Below, piece by piece: positions 27,622 through 36,200 of a stretch of 64,000 nucleotides of DNA. The first letter of the stretch is position 1, and every line of letters begins with the position of its first letter. Origin of the DNA: Candidatus Cottocaccamicrobium excrementipullorum (GTDB taxonomy: Bacteria > Bacillota > Clostridia > Lachnospirales > Lachnospiraceae). The DNA is taken from contig DVFL01000015.1 of the NCBI GenBank assembly GCA_018713255.1, positions 1-64,000 on the forward strand. The letters run 5' to 3'. Made by a program: the position numbers and the translations under genes. The notes under the pieces are model-generated. The model did no database searches and was not told where the DNA came from. It saw only the letters and a list, made by a program, of their open reading frames with translations.

Positions 27622-28395
27622 ATGAAAAGCATTAGTTTATATGTTGATAATGGCACCTATTTAACTAAGGTGCATCCTTTCACCAAGCTGGCTTACATCG
27701 CTGCCGCCATCAGCGTTCCCCTCATTGGCGGCAGATTGTGGCTGTTCCCTTTGTTTATCGGAGTGAGCATCTGTTTTCTGGCCAGCGGAAAAATTTTAAA
27801 AAGGGCGGTTCCGTTAATTGCCTTTTCATTTACCATTTTGATCACAATTTTTCTGATTCACGGGCTGTTTAATCAGCAGAATACCCAGGTGCTGTTTACC
27901 CTTGGACCTCTGCGATTTTACCGGGAAGGGCTTTTGTATGCCCTGCACATCGGCCTGAATATATTGAACATGCTTCTTTCCTTTGCTGTTCTAGTGCTTT
28001 CTACCAAACCGTCGGATCTGGTGGATGAGCTGGAAAAACGCGGCTTTTCTCCCAGGTTCGGCTATATTATCAATTCTGTATTTCAGATTATTCCGCAGAT
28101 GACCGGAACCATGAGCACCATAATGGATGCCCAGAGAAGCCGGGGAATGGAAACAGAAGGAAATCTTCGCACCAGAGCGAAAGCGTTTATTCCCCTTATT
28201 TCGCCAGTGGTGATGAGTTCTCTGATTAATACCAGGGAGAGGGCCATTGCTCTGGAAGTGAGAGGGTTTGGGGCGGAGAAAAAGAAAACATGGCTTAAGG
28301 ACCGGCCTTCCCATCCCGGGGACCGGGCGGCCGGAATTATCTTTCTTCTCCTGATTGGAGGAGCGTTGATCTGGAGGATAAGCACATGGCTGTAA
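27622..28395 (+). CDS. ECF transporter transmembrane coupling subunit (EcfT/CbiQ type)
   Basis: This 257-residue membrane protein has N-terminal helices, then a long cytoplasmic region carrying the two coupling motifs that contact the ATPases: DAQRSRGMETEG and TRERAIALEVRGFGAEKKKT, each with the Arg-Gly core. It joins the S component and ATPases in the energy-coupling module. It begins four bases after the S component gene and overlaps the ATPase gene by 10 bases, indicating translational coupling. Confidence 0.92.
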   Translation: MKSISLYVDNGTYLTKVHPFTKLAYIAAAISVPLIGGRLWLFPLFIGVSICFLASGKILKRAVPLIAFSFTILITIFLIHGLFNQQNTQVLFTLGPLRFYREGLLYALHIGLNILNMLLSFAVLVLSTKPSDLVDELEKRGFSPRFGYIINSVFQIIPQMTGTMSTIMDAQRSRGMETEGNLRTRAKAFIPLISPVVMSSLINTRERAIALEVRGFGAEKKKTWLKDRPSHPGDRAAGIIFLLLIGGALIWRISTWL

Positions 28396-30098
28396 TACAG
28401 GTGGAAAATCTCCGTTACCGGTATCCTCATACAGAAAAGCTGGCTTTAGACGGCATCACTTTTTCTGTGGAAAAGGGAGAGTTTATCGGAATTGTAGGAG
28501 AAAATGGCGCGGGGAAAAGCACGTTAAGCCAGGCGCTGGTAGGTCTGGTGCCCCAATTTTATAAAGGCGCTTATGGGGGAGTGGTGACTGTCGGCGGATT
28601 AAATGGAGAGACAACTCCAGTGTCAAAGATGTGCAGCAAGGTGGGCCTGGTTTTCCAGAATCCTTTTAACCAGCTTTCCGGCGCCAGAGATAACGTTTAC
28701 GAGGAAGTGGCTTTCGGCATGCAGAATCTTGGCGTGGAGCGGGAAGAGATGAAGCGCCGGATGGAGAGAGTGCTGAAGATGCTGGATATCTGGCAGTACC
28801 GGGACAGAAATCCTTTTGATCTTTCTGGAGGGCAGATGCAGCGGGTGGCTATTGCCAGTATTTTGGTGATGGAGCCGGAAGTGGTAATTTTGGATGAGCC
28901 TACTTCTCAGCTGGATCCGGCAGGCAGCGAGGAGGTGTTCAGGGCGGTGGAGAAGCTCACCCGTTCAGGCATTACCATTCTGATGATCGAGCAGAAAATC
29001 GAGAAGATTGCCGCGTACTGCAGCAAAGTCCTTCTTCTTCATCAGGGAAAGCAGATTGCCTTTGATCAACCGGAGAAGGTGTTTTCCCTGGACAATCTGG
29101 AGGATTATGGCGTCTTGCCGCCTGCCTTTACCCGGATCTGCCGTGCGAAAGGCCTGACGAACCCTGACGGAACTTATCCCGCCACAGAAGAAGGGGCGGC
29201 TGTGCTTTTTTCAAAGGACCAGAGAGAAAAAGAGCTGAAGGAAAAGAAAACGGGACAAAAGGTTCATGCTTCGGAACAGAATGAGAAAAGAGGAGAACTG
29301 CTGAATCCGGTGTTTCGGATTGACCATTTGACTTTTCATTATTCTCCAGAGTCGCCTGTGTTAAAGGATCTGTGCCTTAATTTGGACCGCCGCCCTACGG
29401 CTGTCATCGGCCAGAACGGGGCGGGGAAGACTACTCTGGTAAAACTGTTAAAAGGGCTTCTCAAACCTGTTTCAGGGAATATTTTTTTCCAGGGAGAGGA
29501 TATTGGTCAGAAAACCGTGGCAATGCTGGCAGGACAAGTGGGTTATGTGTTCCAAAATCCGGACGATCAGATTTTTAAATATAATGTTCTGGATGAGGTG
29601 ATGTTCGGCCCCTTAAATATTGGCATGCCACAGGAGAAAGCCAGGGAGGAGGCCAGACGTGCCCTGGAGCTGACAGGATTAAAGGATAAAGAGATGGAAA
29701 ATCCTTATGATTTGGAGCTCCATGAGAGAAAGCTGGTGGCCATCGCTTCTGTCCTGGCCATGGATACAGATGTGATTATTCTGGATGAACCCACCATCGC
29801 CCAGGACTGGAGAGGCAGACAAATCATCGGAGGGCTGATTCGCCAGATGTCTCAGAAGGGAAAGCTGGTGCTGGCGATTCTTCATGATATGGATTTTGTG
29901 GCGGAGTATTTCCAGCGGGTTATTGTAATGGCCCACGGACAGATTCTGGCCGACGGCAGAGGGGATGAAGTGTTTTCCCAGAAAGAAATCCTGGAGAAGG
30001 CCTGCCTGAATCCGCCGTATGTATCTCAGCTTTGTTCCCGGCTGGGCTATTCGGGAATCTATCTTACCGTGGAAGAATTCCTGAAGGAAACAACTTAA
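28386..30098 (+). CDS. ECF transporter ATPase, two fused nucleotide-binding domains
   Basis: This 570-residue protein carries two ABC ATPase halves joined by a charged linker (about 275-310). The first has Walker A GENGAGKST, signature LSGGQMQRVAIAS and Walker B VVILDEPTSQLD. The second has Walker A GQNGAGKTT and Walker B VIILDEPTIAQD, but where LSGGQ is expected it reads LELHERKLVAIAS, a strongly altered signature. Separate EcfA1/EcfA2 genes are the common arrangement; a single fused gene is typical of some dedicated clostridial modules. The altered signature would make one of the two ATP sites atypical. It is the last gene of the operon; no clear terminator follows. Confidence 0.93.
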   Translation: MAVIQVENLRYRYPHTEKLALDGITFSVEKGEFIGIVGENGAGKSTLSQALVGLVPQFYKGAYGGVVTVGGLNGETTPVSKMCSKVGLVFQNPFNQLSGARDNVYEEVAFGMQNLGVEREEMKRRMERVLKMLDIWQYRDRNPFDLSGGQMQRVAIASILVMEPEVVILDEPTSQLDPAGSEEVFRAVEKLTRSGITILMIEQKIEKIAAYCSKVLLLHQGKQIAFDQPEKVFSLDNLEDYGVLPPAFTRICRAKGLTNPDGTYPATEEGAAVLFSKDQREKELKEKKTGQKVHASEQNEKRGELLNPVFRIDHLTFHYSPESPVLKDLCLNLDRRPTAVIGQNGAGKTTLVKLLKGLLKPVSGNIFFQGEDIGQKTVAMLAGQVGYVFQNPDDQIFKYNVLDEVMFGPLNIGMPQEKAREEARRALELTGLKDKEMENPYDLELHERKLVAIASVLAMDTDVIILDEPTIAQDWRGRQIIGGLIRQMSQKGKLVLAILHDMDFVAEYFQRVIVMAHGQILADGRGDEVFSQKEILEKACLNPPYVSQLCSRLGYSGIYLTVEEFLKETT

Positions 30099-30206
30099 TC
30101 TATTAATACGGGATTTCTGTGGGGGGACCGTAAGTCTTTTGCCGAGTACTCTTTGCGCAGTCAATTTCTTGCATAAGATAAATTTAACTCCGTCAAGAAA
30201 AAACAC

Positions 30207-30235
30207 TTGACACCAAGCAAACTTTCCTGTATGAT
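30207..30235 (+). promoter_or_regulatory. Near-consensus sigma-A promoter of the ylxM-ffh operon
   Basis: TTGACA (30207-30212) and TATGAT (30230-30235) are 17 bases apart: perfect -35, five of six at -10. The expected transcription start near 30242 is only about 10 bases from the ylxM ATG, which would give a very short leader. Confidence 0.85.
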
Positions 30236-30252
30236 AACACAGGTGATTGGAA

Positions 30253-30603
30253 ATGGAAAAGATCGTCCGGCAGGGACTTTTGTATGACTTCTATGGCGAG
30301 CTTCTTACCGCTCATCAGCGGAAGATTTATGAGGATTTAGTATTTAATGATCTGTCCTTAAGCGAAATTGCAGAAGAACAGGGAATCAGCCGTCAGGGAG
30401 TTCATGATTTGATCAGGCGATGCGACCGAATCCTGATGGGATATGAAGAGAAGCTCCATTTGGTGGAGAAATTTGACTCGACCAAGCGGCTCGCTGCCCA
30501 GATCTGCAGAGCGCTGGATGATTATGAAGTTCAGCGTGATCCGCAGCTTCTCAGTCGGGCCAGAGAGGCGGCAGAGCAGATCACGCAGATAGAATCACGA
30601 TAA
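30253..30603 (+). CDS. ylxM: YlxM family DNA-binding protein, SRP-associated
   Basis: This 116-residue protein (YlxM/p13, UPF0122) has a helix-turn-helix resembling sigma factor region 4: LSEIAEEQGISRQGVHDLIR at about residues 35-54. YlxM accompanies ffh across Firmicutes and in streptococci modulates SRP GTPase activity (known of the family). The frame could start at TTG 30247, but ATG 30253 follows AGGTGA at six bases and is chosen. It heads the SRP/ribosome operon, 17 bases before ffh, behind a strong promoter. Confidence 0.94.
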   Translation: MEKIVRQGLLYDFYGELLTAHQRKIYEDLVFNDLSLSEIAEEQGISRQGVHDLIRRCDRILMGYEEKLHLVEKFDSTKRLAAQICRALDDYEVQRDPQLLSRAREAAEQITQIESR

Positions 30604-30620
30604 GAATTGGAGGTCTGTGC

Positions 30621-31988
30621 ATGGCATTTGAAAGCCTGGCCGATAAACTGCAGAATGTATTCAAGAATTTAAGGGGAAAAGGCCGTTTATCTGAGGCAGA
30701 TGTAAAGGCTGCTTTGAAAGAAGTAAAGATGGCTCTCCTGGAAGCGGATGTAAGCTTTAAGGTAGTGAAGCAGTTTATTAACGCCGTTCAGGAGCGGGCG
30801 GTAGGGGAAGATGTTTTAGGAAGCCTTACTCCCGGTCAGATGGTAATTAAGATTGTTAACGAAGAGCTGGTAAAGCTGATGGGGTCAGAAACCACGGAAA
30901 TCCAGCTGAAGCCGGCGAATGAGATTACCGTGATCATGATGGCTGGTCTCCAGGGTGCCGGCAAGACCACTACCACAGCCAAGATTGCAGGAAAGCTTAA
31001 GGCTAAAGGAAGAAAGCCTCTTTTGGTTGCCTGTGATGTATATCGTCCTGCAGCCATTAAGCAGCTGGAGATTAACGGAGCAAGACAAGAAGTTCCGGTA
31101 TTTTCCATGGGAGATAAAAACCGTCCGGCCAACATTGCCAAGGCTGCCGTAGAACATGCGGCAAAGAACGGCATGAATGTGGTGATCTTAGATACGGCAG
31201 GCCGTCTTCACATTGATGAAGAGATGATGCAAGAGCTGGTAGAGATCAAAGAGCAGGTGGATGTCACCCAGACTATTCTGGTAGTTGATGCCATGACAGG
31301 ACAGGATGCGGTGAATGTAGCCAGCATGTTCCAGGAAAAAGTAGGCATTGACGGCGTTATCCTGACTAAGCTTGACGGCGATACCAGGGGCGGTGCGGCT
31401 CTGTCGATTCGGGCAGTGACCGGTAAGCCGATTTTGTATGTAGGCATGGGGGAAAAGCTTTCCGACCTGGAACAGTTTTATCCAGAGCGCATGGCTTCTC
31501 GTATTCTGGGAATGGGAGATATTCTTTCTCTCATTGAGAAGGCAGAGGCCGAGGTAGATCAGGAAAAGGCCAGAGAGCTGAGTCAAAAGCTTCGCAAGGC
31601 TGAGTTTGACTACAATGACTTCCTTGACCAGATGCGTCAGATCAAAAAGATGGGCGGAATGGCCAGCATTATGAGCATGATGCCCGGTATGAGCCAGCTA
31701 GGCAACATTGATATGGATGAGAATGAAAAGAACATGGCCAGAATCGAAGCCATTATCTTGTCCATGACTCCGGCGGAGCGGGCAAATCCGTCTCTGATGA
31801 ACCTTTCCCGCAAGCAGCGGATTGCCAAGGGTTCCGGCGTAAATATCAGTGAGGTAAATCGTCTGGTAAAACAGTTCGACCAGATGAAGAAGATGATGAA
31901 GCAGCTGCCTGGTATGATGGGCGGAAAGAAGAAAGGCCTGGGCGGCCTTGGAAATCTTATGGGCGGCAAGTTTAAGCTGCCGTTTTAG
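30621..31988 (+). CDS. ffh: Signal recognition particle protein Ffh
   Basis: This 455-residue SRP54 GTPase has an N domain, a G domain with GLQGAGKTTTTAKIAGKL (about 101-118), DTAGRLHIDEEMMQEL and TKLDGDTRGGAALS, and a methionine-rich M domain (about 325-455) with SIMSMMPGMSQLG and the SRP RNA-binding GSGVNISEVNRLVKQF. It binds signal peptides at the ribosome and delivers them to FtsY. The C-terminus is Gly/Lys rich. The SRP RNA gene is not in this window. The ATG follows TTGGAGGT. An 89-base gap with a weak six-base-pair hairpin (32014-32030) separates it from rpsP. Confidence 0.98.
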   Translation: MAFESLADKLQNVFKNLRGKGRLSEADVKAALKEVKMALLEADVSFKVVKQFINAVQERAVGEDVLGSLTPGQMVIKIVNEELVKLMGSETTEIQLKPANEITVIMMAGLQGAGKTTTTAKIAGKLKAKGRKPLLVACDVYRPAAIKQLEINGARQEVPVFSMGDKNRPANIAKAAVEHAAKNGMNVVILDTAGRLHIDEEMMQELVEIKEQVDVTQTILVVDAMTGQDAVNVASMFQEKVGIDGVILTKLDGDTRGGAALSIRAVTGKPILYVGMGEKLSDLEQFYPERMASRILGMGDILSLIEKAEAEVDQEKARELSQKLRKAEFDYNDFLDQMRQIKKMGGMASIMSMMPGMSQLGNIDMDENEKNMARIEAIILSMTPAERANPSLMNLSRKQRIAKGSGVNISEVNRLVKQFDQMKKMMKQLPGMMGGKKKGLGGLGNLMGGKFKLPF

Positions 31989-32077
31989 TCCCAACAGATA
32001 AAATATGCTAGTTATACGGTTCTGCCGTATTGCTAAATAGATGAAAAAGATGGAAAAATTCAGGAGGTGAATATCAC

Positions 32078-32317
32078 ATGGTAAAGATGAGATTAAGAAG
32101 AATGGGTCAGAAGAAGGCTCCTTTCTATAGAATCGTTGTTTCCGATTCCCGTTCTCCTAGAGACGGAAGATTTATCGAGGAGATCGGTACTTACGATCCC
32201 AGCACCGAGCCCAGCACCATCAAATTTGATGAGGAGGCTGCTAAGAAGTGGCTGGCAAACGGCGCTCAGCCAACTGAGACCGTATCTAAGCTGTTAAAGG
32301 CTGCCGGCATCCAGTAA
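32078..32317 (+). CDS. rpsP: 30S ribosomal protein S16
   Basis: The 79-residue protein begins [20 protein letters not shown] and contains [17 protein letters not shown], both diagnostic of bS16. It binds 16S rRNA during 30S assembly. The ATG follows a near-perfect AGGAGGTGA. The order ffh-rpsP-khpA-rimM-trmD is the standard Firmicutes arrangement. Confidence 0.98.
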   Translation: MVKMRLRRMGQKKAPFYRIVVSDSRSPRDGRFIEEIGTYDPSTEPSTIKFDEEAAKKWLANGAQPTETVSKLLKAAGIQ

Positions 32318-32342
32318 TATGGGCTCTGCCTGAGGTGATTGT

Positions 32343-32570
32343 ATGAAGGAATTAGTTGAAGTTATCGCAAAAGCACTTGTGGATAATCCAGACGAAGTAG
32401 TCGTTACCGAAAGCCAGAAGGGGGATGACACCCTGATCGAACTGAAGGTTGCTGCTTCCGACATGGGTAAGGTGATCGGCAAGCAGGGACGGATTGCCAA
32501 GGCGATTCGTTCCGTGGTAAAGGCCGCTGCCTCCAGGGAGGATAAGAAAGTAATCGTAGAGATTCAGTAA
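32343..32570 (+). CDS. khpA: KH-domain RNA-binding protein KhpA (YlqC)
   Basis: This is a single KH domain in 75 residues, with the RNA-binding GxxG loop in GKVIGKQGRIAKAIRSVV at about residues 44-61. KhpA forms a complex with KhpB/Jag and binds mRNA, affecting cell elongation and division in relatives. It starts 25 bases after rpsP behind TGAGGTGA. A strong terminator-like hairpin follows 14 bases after the stop. Confidence 0.95.
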   Translation: MKELVEVIAKALVDNPDEVVVTESQKGDDTLIELKVAASDMGKVIGKQGRIAKAIRSVVKAAASREDKKVIVEIQ

Positions 32571-32584
32571 CGAACCTTTATAAG

Positions 32585-32633
32585 AAGAGCTGCTGCAGAA
32601 AGCTGTGAAGACGCCTCTGCGGCGGCTCTTTTT
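32585..32633 (+). terminator. Terminator after khpA
   Basis: A 15-base-pair stem with two G-U pairs (AAGAGCTGCTGCAGA with TCTGCGGCGGCTCTT) is followed by TTTCC, giving a five-T run. No strong promoter is evident before rimM, so it probably attenuates rather than fully stops transcription. Confidence 0.8.
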
Positions 32634-32715
32634 CCATGAAACATTGACCTTCCCGACCAAGGCGGCTTGAATTGGGGCTGCAGGGTTCGGATGTTTAAAA
32701 TAACAGGAGAACAGA

Positions 32716-33225
32716 ATGGAAGAATTGCTGCGGGTAGGCGTAATCAGTTCTACCCATGGAGTGAGAGGCGAGGTGAAAGTATTTCCCACCACAGACGATC
32801 CAGAGCGTTTTCGTCTGCTGAAGGAAGTGCTGCTGGATACCGGACGGGAGAAGCTGAGCCTTAAGATTCAAAATGTAAAATTTTTTAAGAATATGGTTAT
32901 CCTGAAGTTTGAAGGATATGACAATATTAATCAGATTGAGATGTACCGGGGAAAGGAACTGTGGATCAGACGGGACCAGGCAGTGGAATTGAAGGAAAAT
33001 GAATATTTTATTGCCGATCTGGTAGGACTTACTGTGATAGACGATGAAGAGAAGGTTCTGGGAACTTTGACTGACGTAATTCAGACCGGGGCAAATGATG
33101 TATATGCGGTAAAATTGGAGAACGGAAAGGAAGTTTTGATTCCGGCGATCCGCCAGTGTATTCTCAAGGTGGATCTGGAGGCTGGAATGATGAAGGTGCA
33201 TGTACTGCCAGGATTAATGGATTGA
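32716..33225 (+). CDS. rimM: Ribosome maturation factor RimM
   Basis: This 169-residue protein begins LLRVGVISSTHGVRGEVKVF, the RimM N-terminal barrel signature (G-x-HG-x-GE), and has a PRC-barrel C-terminal half (YFIADLVGLTVIDDEEKVLG). It binds S19 and helps 30S maturation. The ATG follows AGGAGA. It is 16 bases upstream of trmD, the conserved arrangement. Confidence 0.96.
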   Translation: MEELLRVGVISSTHGVRGEVKVFPTTDDPERFRLLKEVLLDTGREKLSLKIQNVKFFKNMVILKFEGYDNINQIEMYRGKELWIRRDQAVELKENEYFIADLVGLTVIDDEEKVLGTLTDVIQTGANDVYAVKLENGKEVLIPAIRQCILKVDLEAGMMKVHVLPGLMD

Positions 33226-33241
33226 TAAGAGGATGTAAGCA

Positions 33242-34054
33242 ATGAATTTTCATATTTTAACCTTGTTCCCGGAAATGGTGATGGGCGGACTGAAAACCAG
33301 TATTACCGGCCGGGCCATGGAAAAAGGAGTGATTTCCGTGGAAGCGGTGAATATCCGGGATTATTCTCACGATAAGCATCATCATGTGGATGACGCTCCT
33401 TATGGAGGCGGAGCCGGTATGGTGATGCAGCCGGGACCAGTGTGCGAAGCTTATGAGGCTTTATGTGAGAAGCTGGGAAAGAAGCCGCGGGTGATTTATA
33501 TGACTCCTCAGGGAAAGGTATTTAATCAGTCCATTGCCCAGGAGCTTTCAAAAGAAGAGGACCTGGTGTTTCTCTGCGGTCATTACGAGGGAATTGATGA
33601 ACGGGCTCTGGAACTGATCTGCACAGATTATCTTTCCATCGGAGATTATGTTCTTACCGGCGGAGAGCTTCCAGCCATGGTAATGATTGACTGTATTTCT
33701 CGTCTGGTTCCTGGCGTGCTGAACAATGAAGTTTCTGCGGAGGTGGAATCTTTCCACGATAATCTGCTGGAATATCCTCAGTATACCCGTCCGGAGGTGT
33801 TCCGGGAAATGGCGGTTCCTCCGGTGCTTCTCACAGGACATCATAAAAATATCGAAGAGTGGCGGAGACAGCAGTCCATTAAACGTACCCTTGAGCGGCG
33901 TCCTGATCTGCTCCAGAATGCGGTGCTGTCTAAGAAGGAGAGAAAATATCTGGATCAGCTCCTTGCCTTAGCTAAGGAGCAGGAAGTAGAGGACGAAAAA
34001 GATGGAGAATCAGTTTTCACGGACGGAGCTTCTTCTGGGGCAGGAGGGGCTTAA
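33242..34054 (+). CDS. trmD: tRNA (guanine-37-N1)-methyltransferase TrmD
   Basis: This SPOUT methyltransferase has the knot motifs FLCGHYEGIDERALELICTD (about 111-130) and SIGDYVLTGGELPAMVM, and the N-terminal FHILTLFPEM. It methylates G37 in tRNAs to prevent frameshifting. At 270 residues it is longer than the usual 240-250: the last twenty or so residues (from about EVEDEKDGE) are acidic then Ser/Gly/Ala-rich and are encoded by DNA that overlaps the start of tcdA by 53 bases. Its usual neighbour rplS is displaced by about 6 kb. Confidence 0.97.
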   Translation: MNFHILTLFPEMVMGGLKTSITGRAMEKGVISVEAVNIRDYSHDKHHHVDDAPYGGGAGMVMQPGPVCEAYEALCEKLGKKPRVIYMTPQGKVFNQSIAQELSKEEDLVFLCGHYEGIDERALELICTDYLSIGDYVLTGGELPAMVMIDCISRLVPGVLNNEVSAEVESFHDNLLEYPQYTRPEVFREMAVPPVLLTGHHKNIEEWRRQQSIKRTLERRPDLLQNAVLSKKERKYLDQLLALAKEQEVEDEKDGESVFTDGASSGAGGA

Positions 34055-34772
34055 ACGTCTGAAAGCAGCCCGGGTGATTATTTTCGGCATCGGCGGCGTC
34101 GGAGGATATGTGGCAGAAGCCCTGGCCAGAAGCGGCGTGGGATTTCTTGAACTGGTTGACAGTGATGTGATCTGCCCATCGAATTTAAACCGTCAGATTA
34201 TCGCCACTTGGCCGGATATGGGCCGCTACAAGGTGGATGTGATGAAAGAGCGGATCCTGTCCATTAATCCAGAGGCAGAAGTGTTGGCCAGGCGGTGCTT
34301 CTTTCTTCCAGAGACGGCTGGGGAGTTTGCATTTTCCCAGTATTCGTATGTGGTGGACGCAGTGGATACTGTGGCGGCGAAGATTCAGATCATCTTAAGC
34401 GCCAAGGAAGCAGGCGTTCCGGTGATCAGCGCCATGGGAGCTGGAAATAAGCTGGATCCTTCTCAGTTTCAGGTGGCGGATATTTATGAAACTTCTGTAT
34501 GTCCTTTGGCCAGAGTAATGCGCCGGGAGTTAAAAAAGCGGGGAGTAGACCGGCTGAAGGTAGTTTATTCGAGAGAAGAAGTGATCAAGCCTCATCAGTC
34601 GGAAAGCCGGGAAGGGGAGGAAACTTCGCCAGAAAGAGGGAAGGTGTCCCCTGGCAGCGTGGCTTTCGTCCCTTCAGTGGCTGGTCTGATTTTGGCTGGC
34701 CAGGTGGTGAAGGATATCTGCAGCGGAAAGGGGGAAAAGGACGGTGAAACAGAAAAGCAGACATGTGATTAA
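34002..34772 (+). CDS. tcdA: tRNA threonylcarbamoyladenosine dehydratase TcdA (ThiF/E1-like)
   Basis: This 256-residue E1-like enzyme begins NQFSRTELLLGQEGLKRLKA, the typical TcdA N-terminus, which fixes the start although it lies inside trmD. The ATP-binding GIGGVGGYVAEALARSGVG (about 29-47), VDSDVICPSNLNRQI and VVDAVDTVAAK follow. TcdA uses ATP to cyclise t6A to ct6A at tRNA position 37. Both trmD and tcdA thus modify the base 3' of the anticodon. A charged insert (about 205-222) is unusual. It overlaps the next gene by 29 bases. Confidence 0.92.
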   Translation: MENQFSRTELLLGQEGLKRLKAARVIIFGIGGVGGYVAEALARSGVGFLELVDSDVICPSNLNRQIIATWPDMGRYKVDVMKERILSINPEAEVLARRCFFLPETAGEFAFSQYSYVVDAVDTVAAKIQIILSAKEAGVPVISAMGAGNKLDPSQFQVADIYETSVCPLARVMRRELKKRGVDRLKVVYSREEVIKPHQSESREGEETSPERGKVSPGSVAFVPSVAGLILAGQVVKDICSGKGEKDGETEKQTCD

Positions 34773-36159
34773 AGAAGTTTACCCAGGTTCCATCGGGGAA
34801 GAGATGGAGATTGCTCCAGGCGATGCTTTGCTGGCGATTAACGGCCAGGAAATCCAGGATGTGTTTGATTACCGGTATTTGATTAAAAATGAATACATTG
34901 AAGTGCTGGTGGAAAAACCGGATGGGGAAGAATGGCTTCTGGAGATTGATAAGGATTTTGATGAGGATCTTGGGCTGGAGTTTGAAAATGGCCTGATGAG
35001 CGAATACCGTTCCTGCAGCAATAAATGTATTTTCTGTTTTATTGACCAGATGCCGCCGGGAATGCGGGATACCTTGTATTTTAAGGATGATGATTCCAGA
35101 CTTTCCTTTCTTCAGGGCAACTACATTACTCTGACCAACATGAAGGAGTCAGACATCCAGCGGATTATTCACATGCATCTGGCGCCCATTAACATATCTG
35201 TCCAGTCCACTAACCCTGAGCTGCGATGCAAAATGTTAAACAACCGGTTTGCCGGAGAAAAGCTGAAATTTTTGGATACTCTTTATGAGCATCATATTGA
35301 GATGAACGGACAGATTGTAGTGTGCAAAGGAGTAAATGACGGGAAGGAGCTGGAAAGAAGCATCCAGGATCTGTCCAGGTATCTTCCCTTTATGCGCAGC
35401 GTTTCTGTGGTTCCTGCAGGATTGACAAAATATCGGGAAGGGCTTTATCCTTTGGAACTGTTTACCCCAGATGAGGCAAAGGAGATCATTCAGATGGTGG
35501 AAGAGTTCCAGAAAAAATGCTTTGACCAGTACGGCCTTCATTTTATTCATGCCAGTGATGAATGGTATATGATTGCTGGGATGGAGTTTCCAAAGGAAGA
35601 GCGGTATGACGGCTACATTCAGCTGGAAAATGGCGTCGGGATGATGCGGCTGTTTATTCAGGAATTTAACGAGGCTTACTCTGCTCTCTGTCAGAAAGAA
35701 AAGCAGGGACAGGAGAAAGAGAAGATGAATCGGACGCTGACCATTGCCACCGGAAAGCTGGCTTATCCTACGGTACAAACATTTGCCAGCCGGCTGATGG
35801 ATCATTTCCCTGGTCTTACGATTCATGTATATCCTATTCGCAATGACTTTTTCGGAGAAACCATTACAGTGTCCGGCCTGATTACTGGTCAAGATTTGAT
35901 CAAGCAGCTGAAAGATCAGCAGGATTCGGGAGTTAACCTGGGAGAAACGCTTCTGATTCCTTCTAATATGCTGAGAAGCGGCGAGGCGGTATTTTTAGAC
36001 GATGTAACGGGGCGAGAGGTGGAGGAAGCTCTTGGCCTGAGGGTAAAAGCAGTAGAGCCGGGAGGCGGCGACTTTATCCAGGCCGTTTTGGATCCGGAGT
36101 ATGCCATGAGCCGGAATAATGAGAATGTAGTTTACATTAAAGCATACGAAAATACTTGA
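34744..36159 (+). CDS. DUF512 protein: PDZ plus radical-SAM-like iron-sulfur protein
   Basis: This 471-residue protein starts at GTG, 29 bases inside tcdA, behind AAGGGGGAAAAGGA. Its N-terminus is a short PDZ-like domain (VIKEVYPGSIGEEMEIAPGD, then LLAINGQEI). A cysteine motif C-x3-C-x2-C (CSNKCIFCF) near residue 92 is typical of radical SAM 4Fe-4S sites, and the DUF512 domain covers the C-terminal half (NDFFGETITVSGLITGQDL). The function of the family is unknown. In clostridia it usually lies next to der, which is here 10 kb further on. The stop codon overlaps a promoter for the ABC exporter pair. Confidence 0.9.
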   Translation: MKQKSRHVIKEVYPGSIGEEMEIAPGDALLAINGQEIQDVFDYRYLIKNEYIEVLVEKPDGEEWLLEIDKDFDEDLGLEFENGLMSEYRSCSNKCIFCFIDQMPPGMRDTLYFKDDDSRLSFLQGNYITLTNMKESDIQRIIHMHLAPINISVQSTNPELRCKMLNNRFAGEKLKFLDTLYEHHIEMNGQIVVCKGVNDGKELERSIQDLSRYLPFMRSVSVVPAGLTKYREGLYPLELFTPDEAKEIIQMVEEFQKKCFDQYGLHFIHASDEWYMIAGMEFPKEERYDGYIQLENGVGMMRLFIQEFNEAYSALCQKEKQGQEKEKMNRTLTIATGKLAYPTVQTFASRLMDHFPGLTIHVYPIRNDFFGETITVSGLITGQDLIKQLKDQQDSGVNLGETLLIPSNMLRSGEAVFLDDVTGREVEEALGLRVKAVEPGGGDFIQAVLDPEYAMSRNNENVVYIKAYENT

Positions 36160-36184
36160 CAGAATCACAGGAAGGATGTATCCT
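36156..36184 (+). promoter_or_regulatory. Promoter overlapping the DUF512 stop codon, ahead of the ABC exporter pair
   Basis: TTGACA (36156-36161) overlaps the TGA stop of the previous gene and is 17 bases from TATCCT (36179-36184). Its transcript would start near 36191 and run straight into the long hairpin at 36201. Confidence 0.55.
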
Positions 36185-36200
36185 GATTTTCCGGACACAG

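Noticed and set aside
31989-32077. Terminator between ffh and rpsP
   Set aside because: Only a six-base-pair stem (ATACGG/CCGTAT) without a T-run is present; it is too weak to call.
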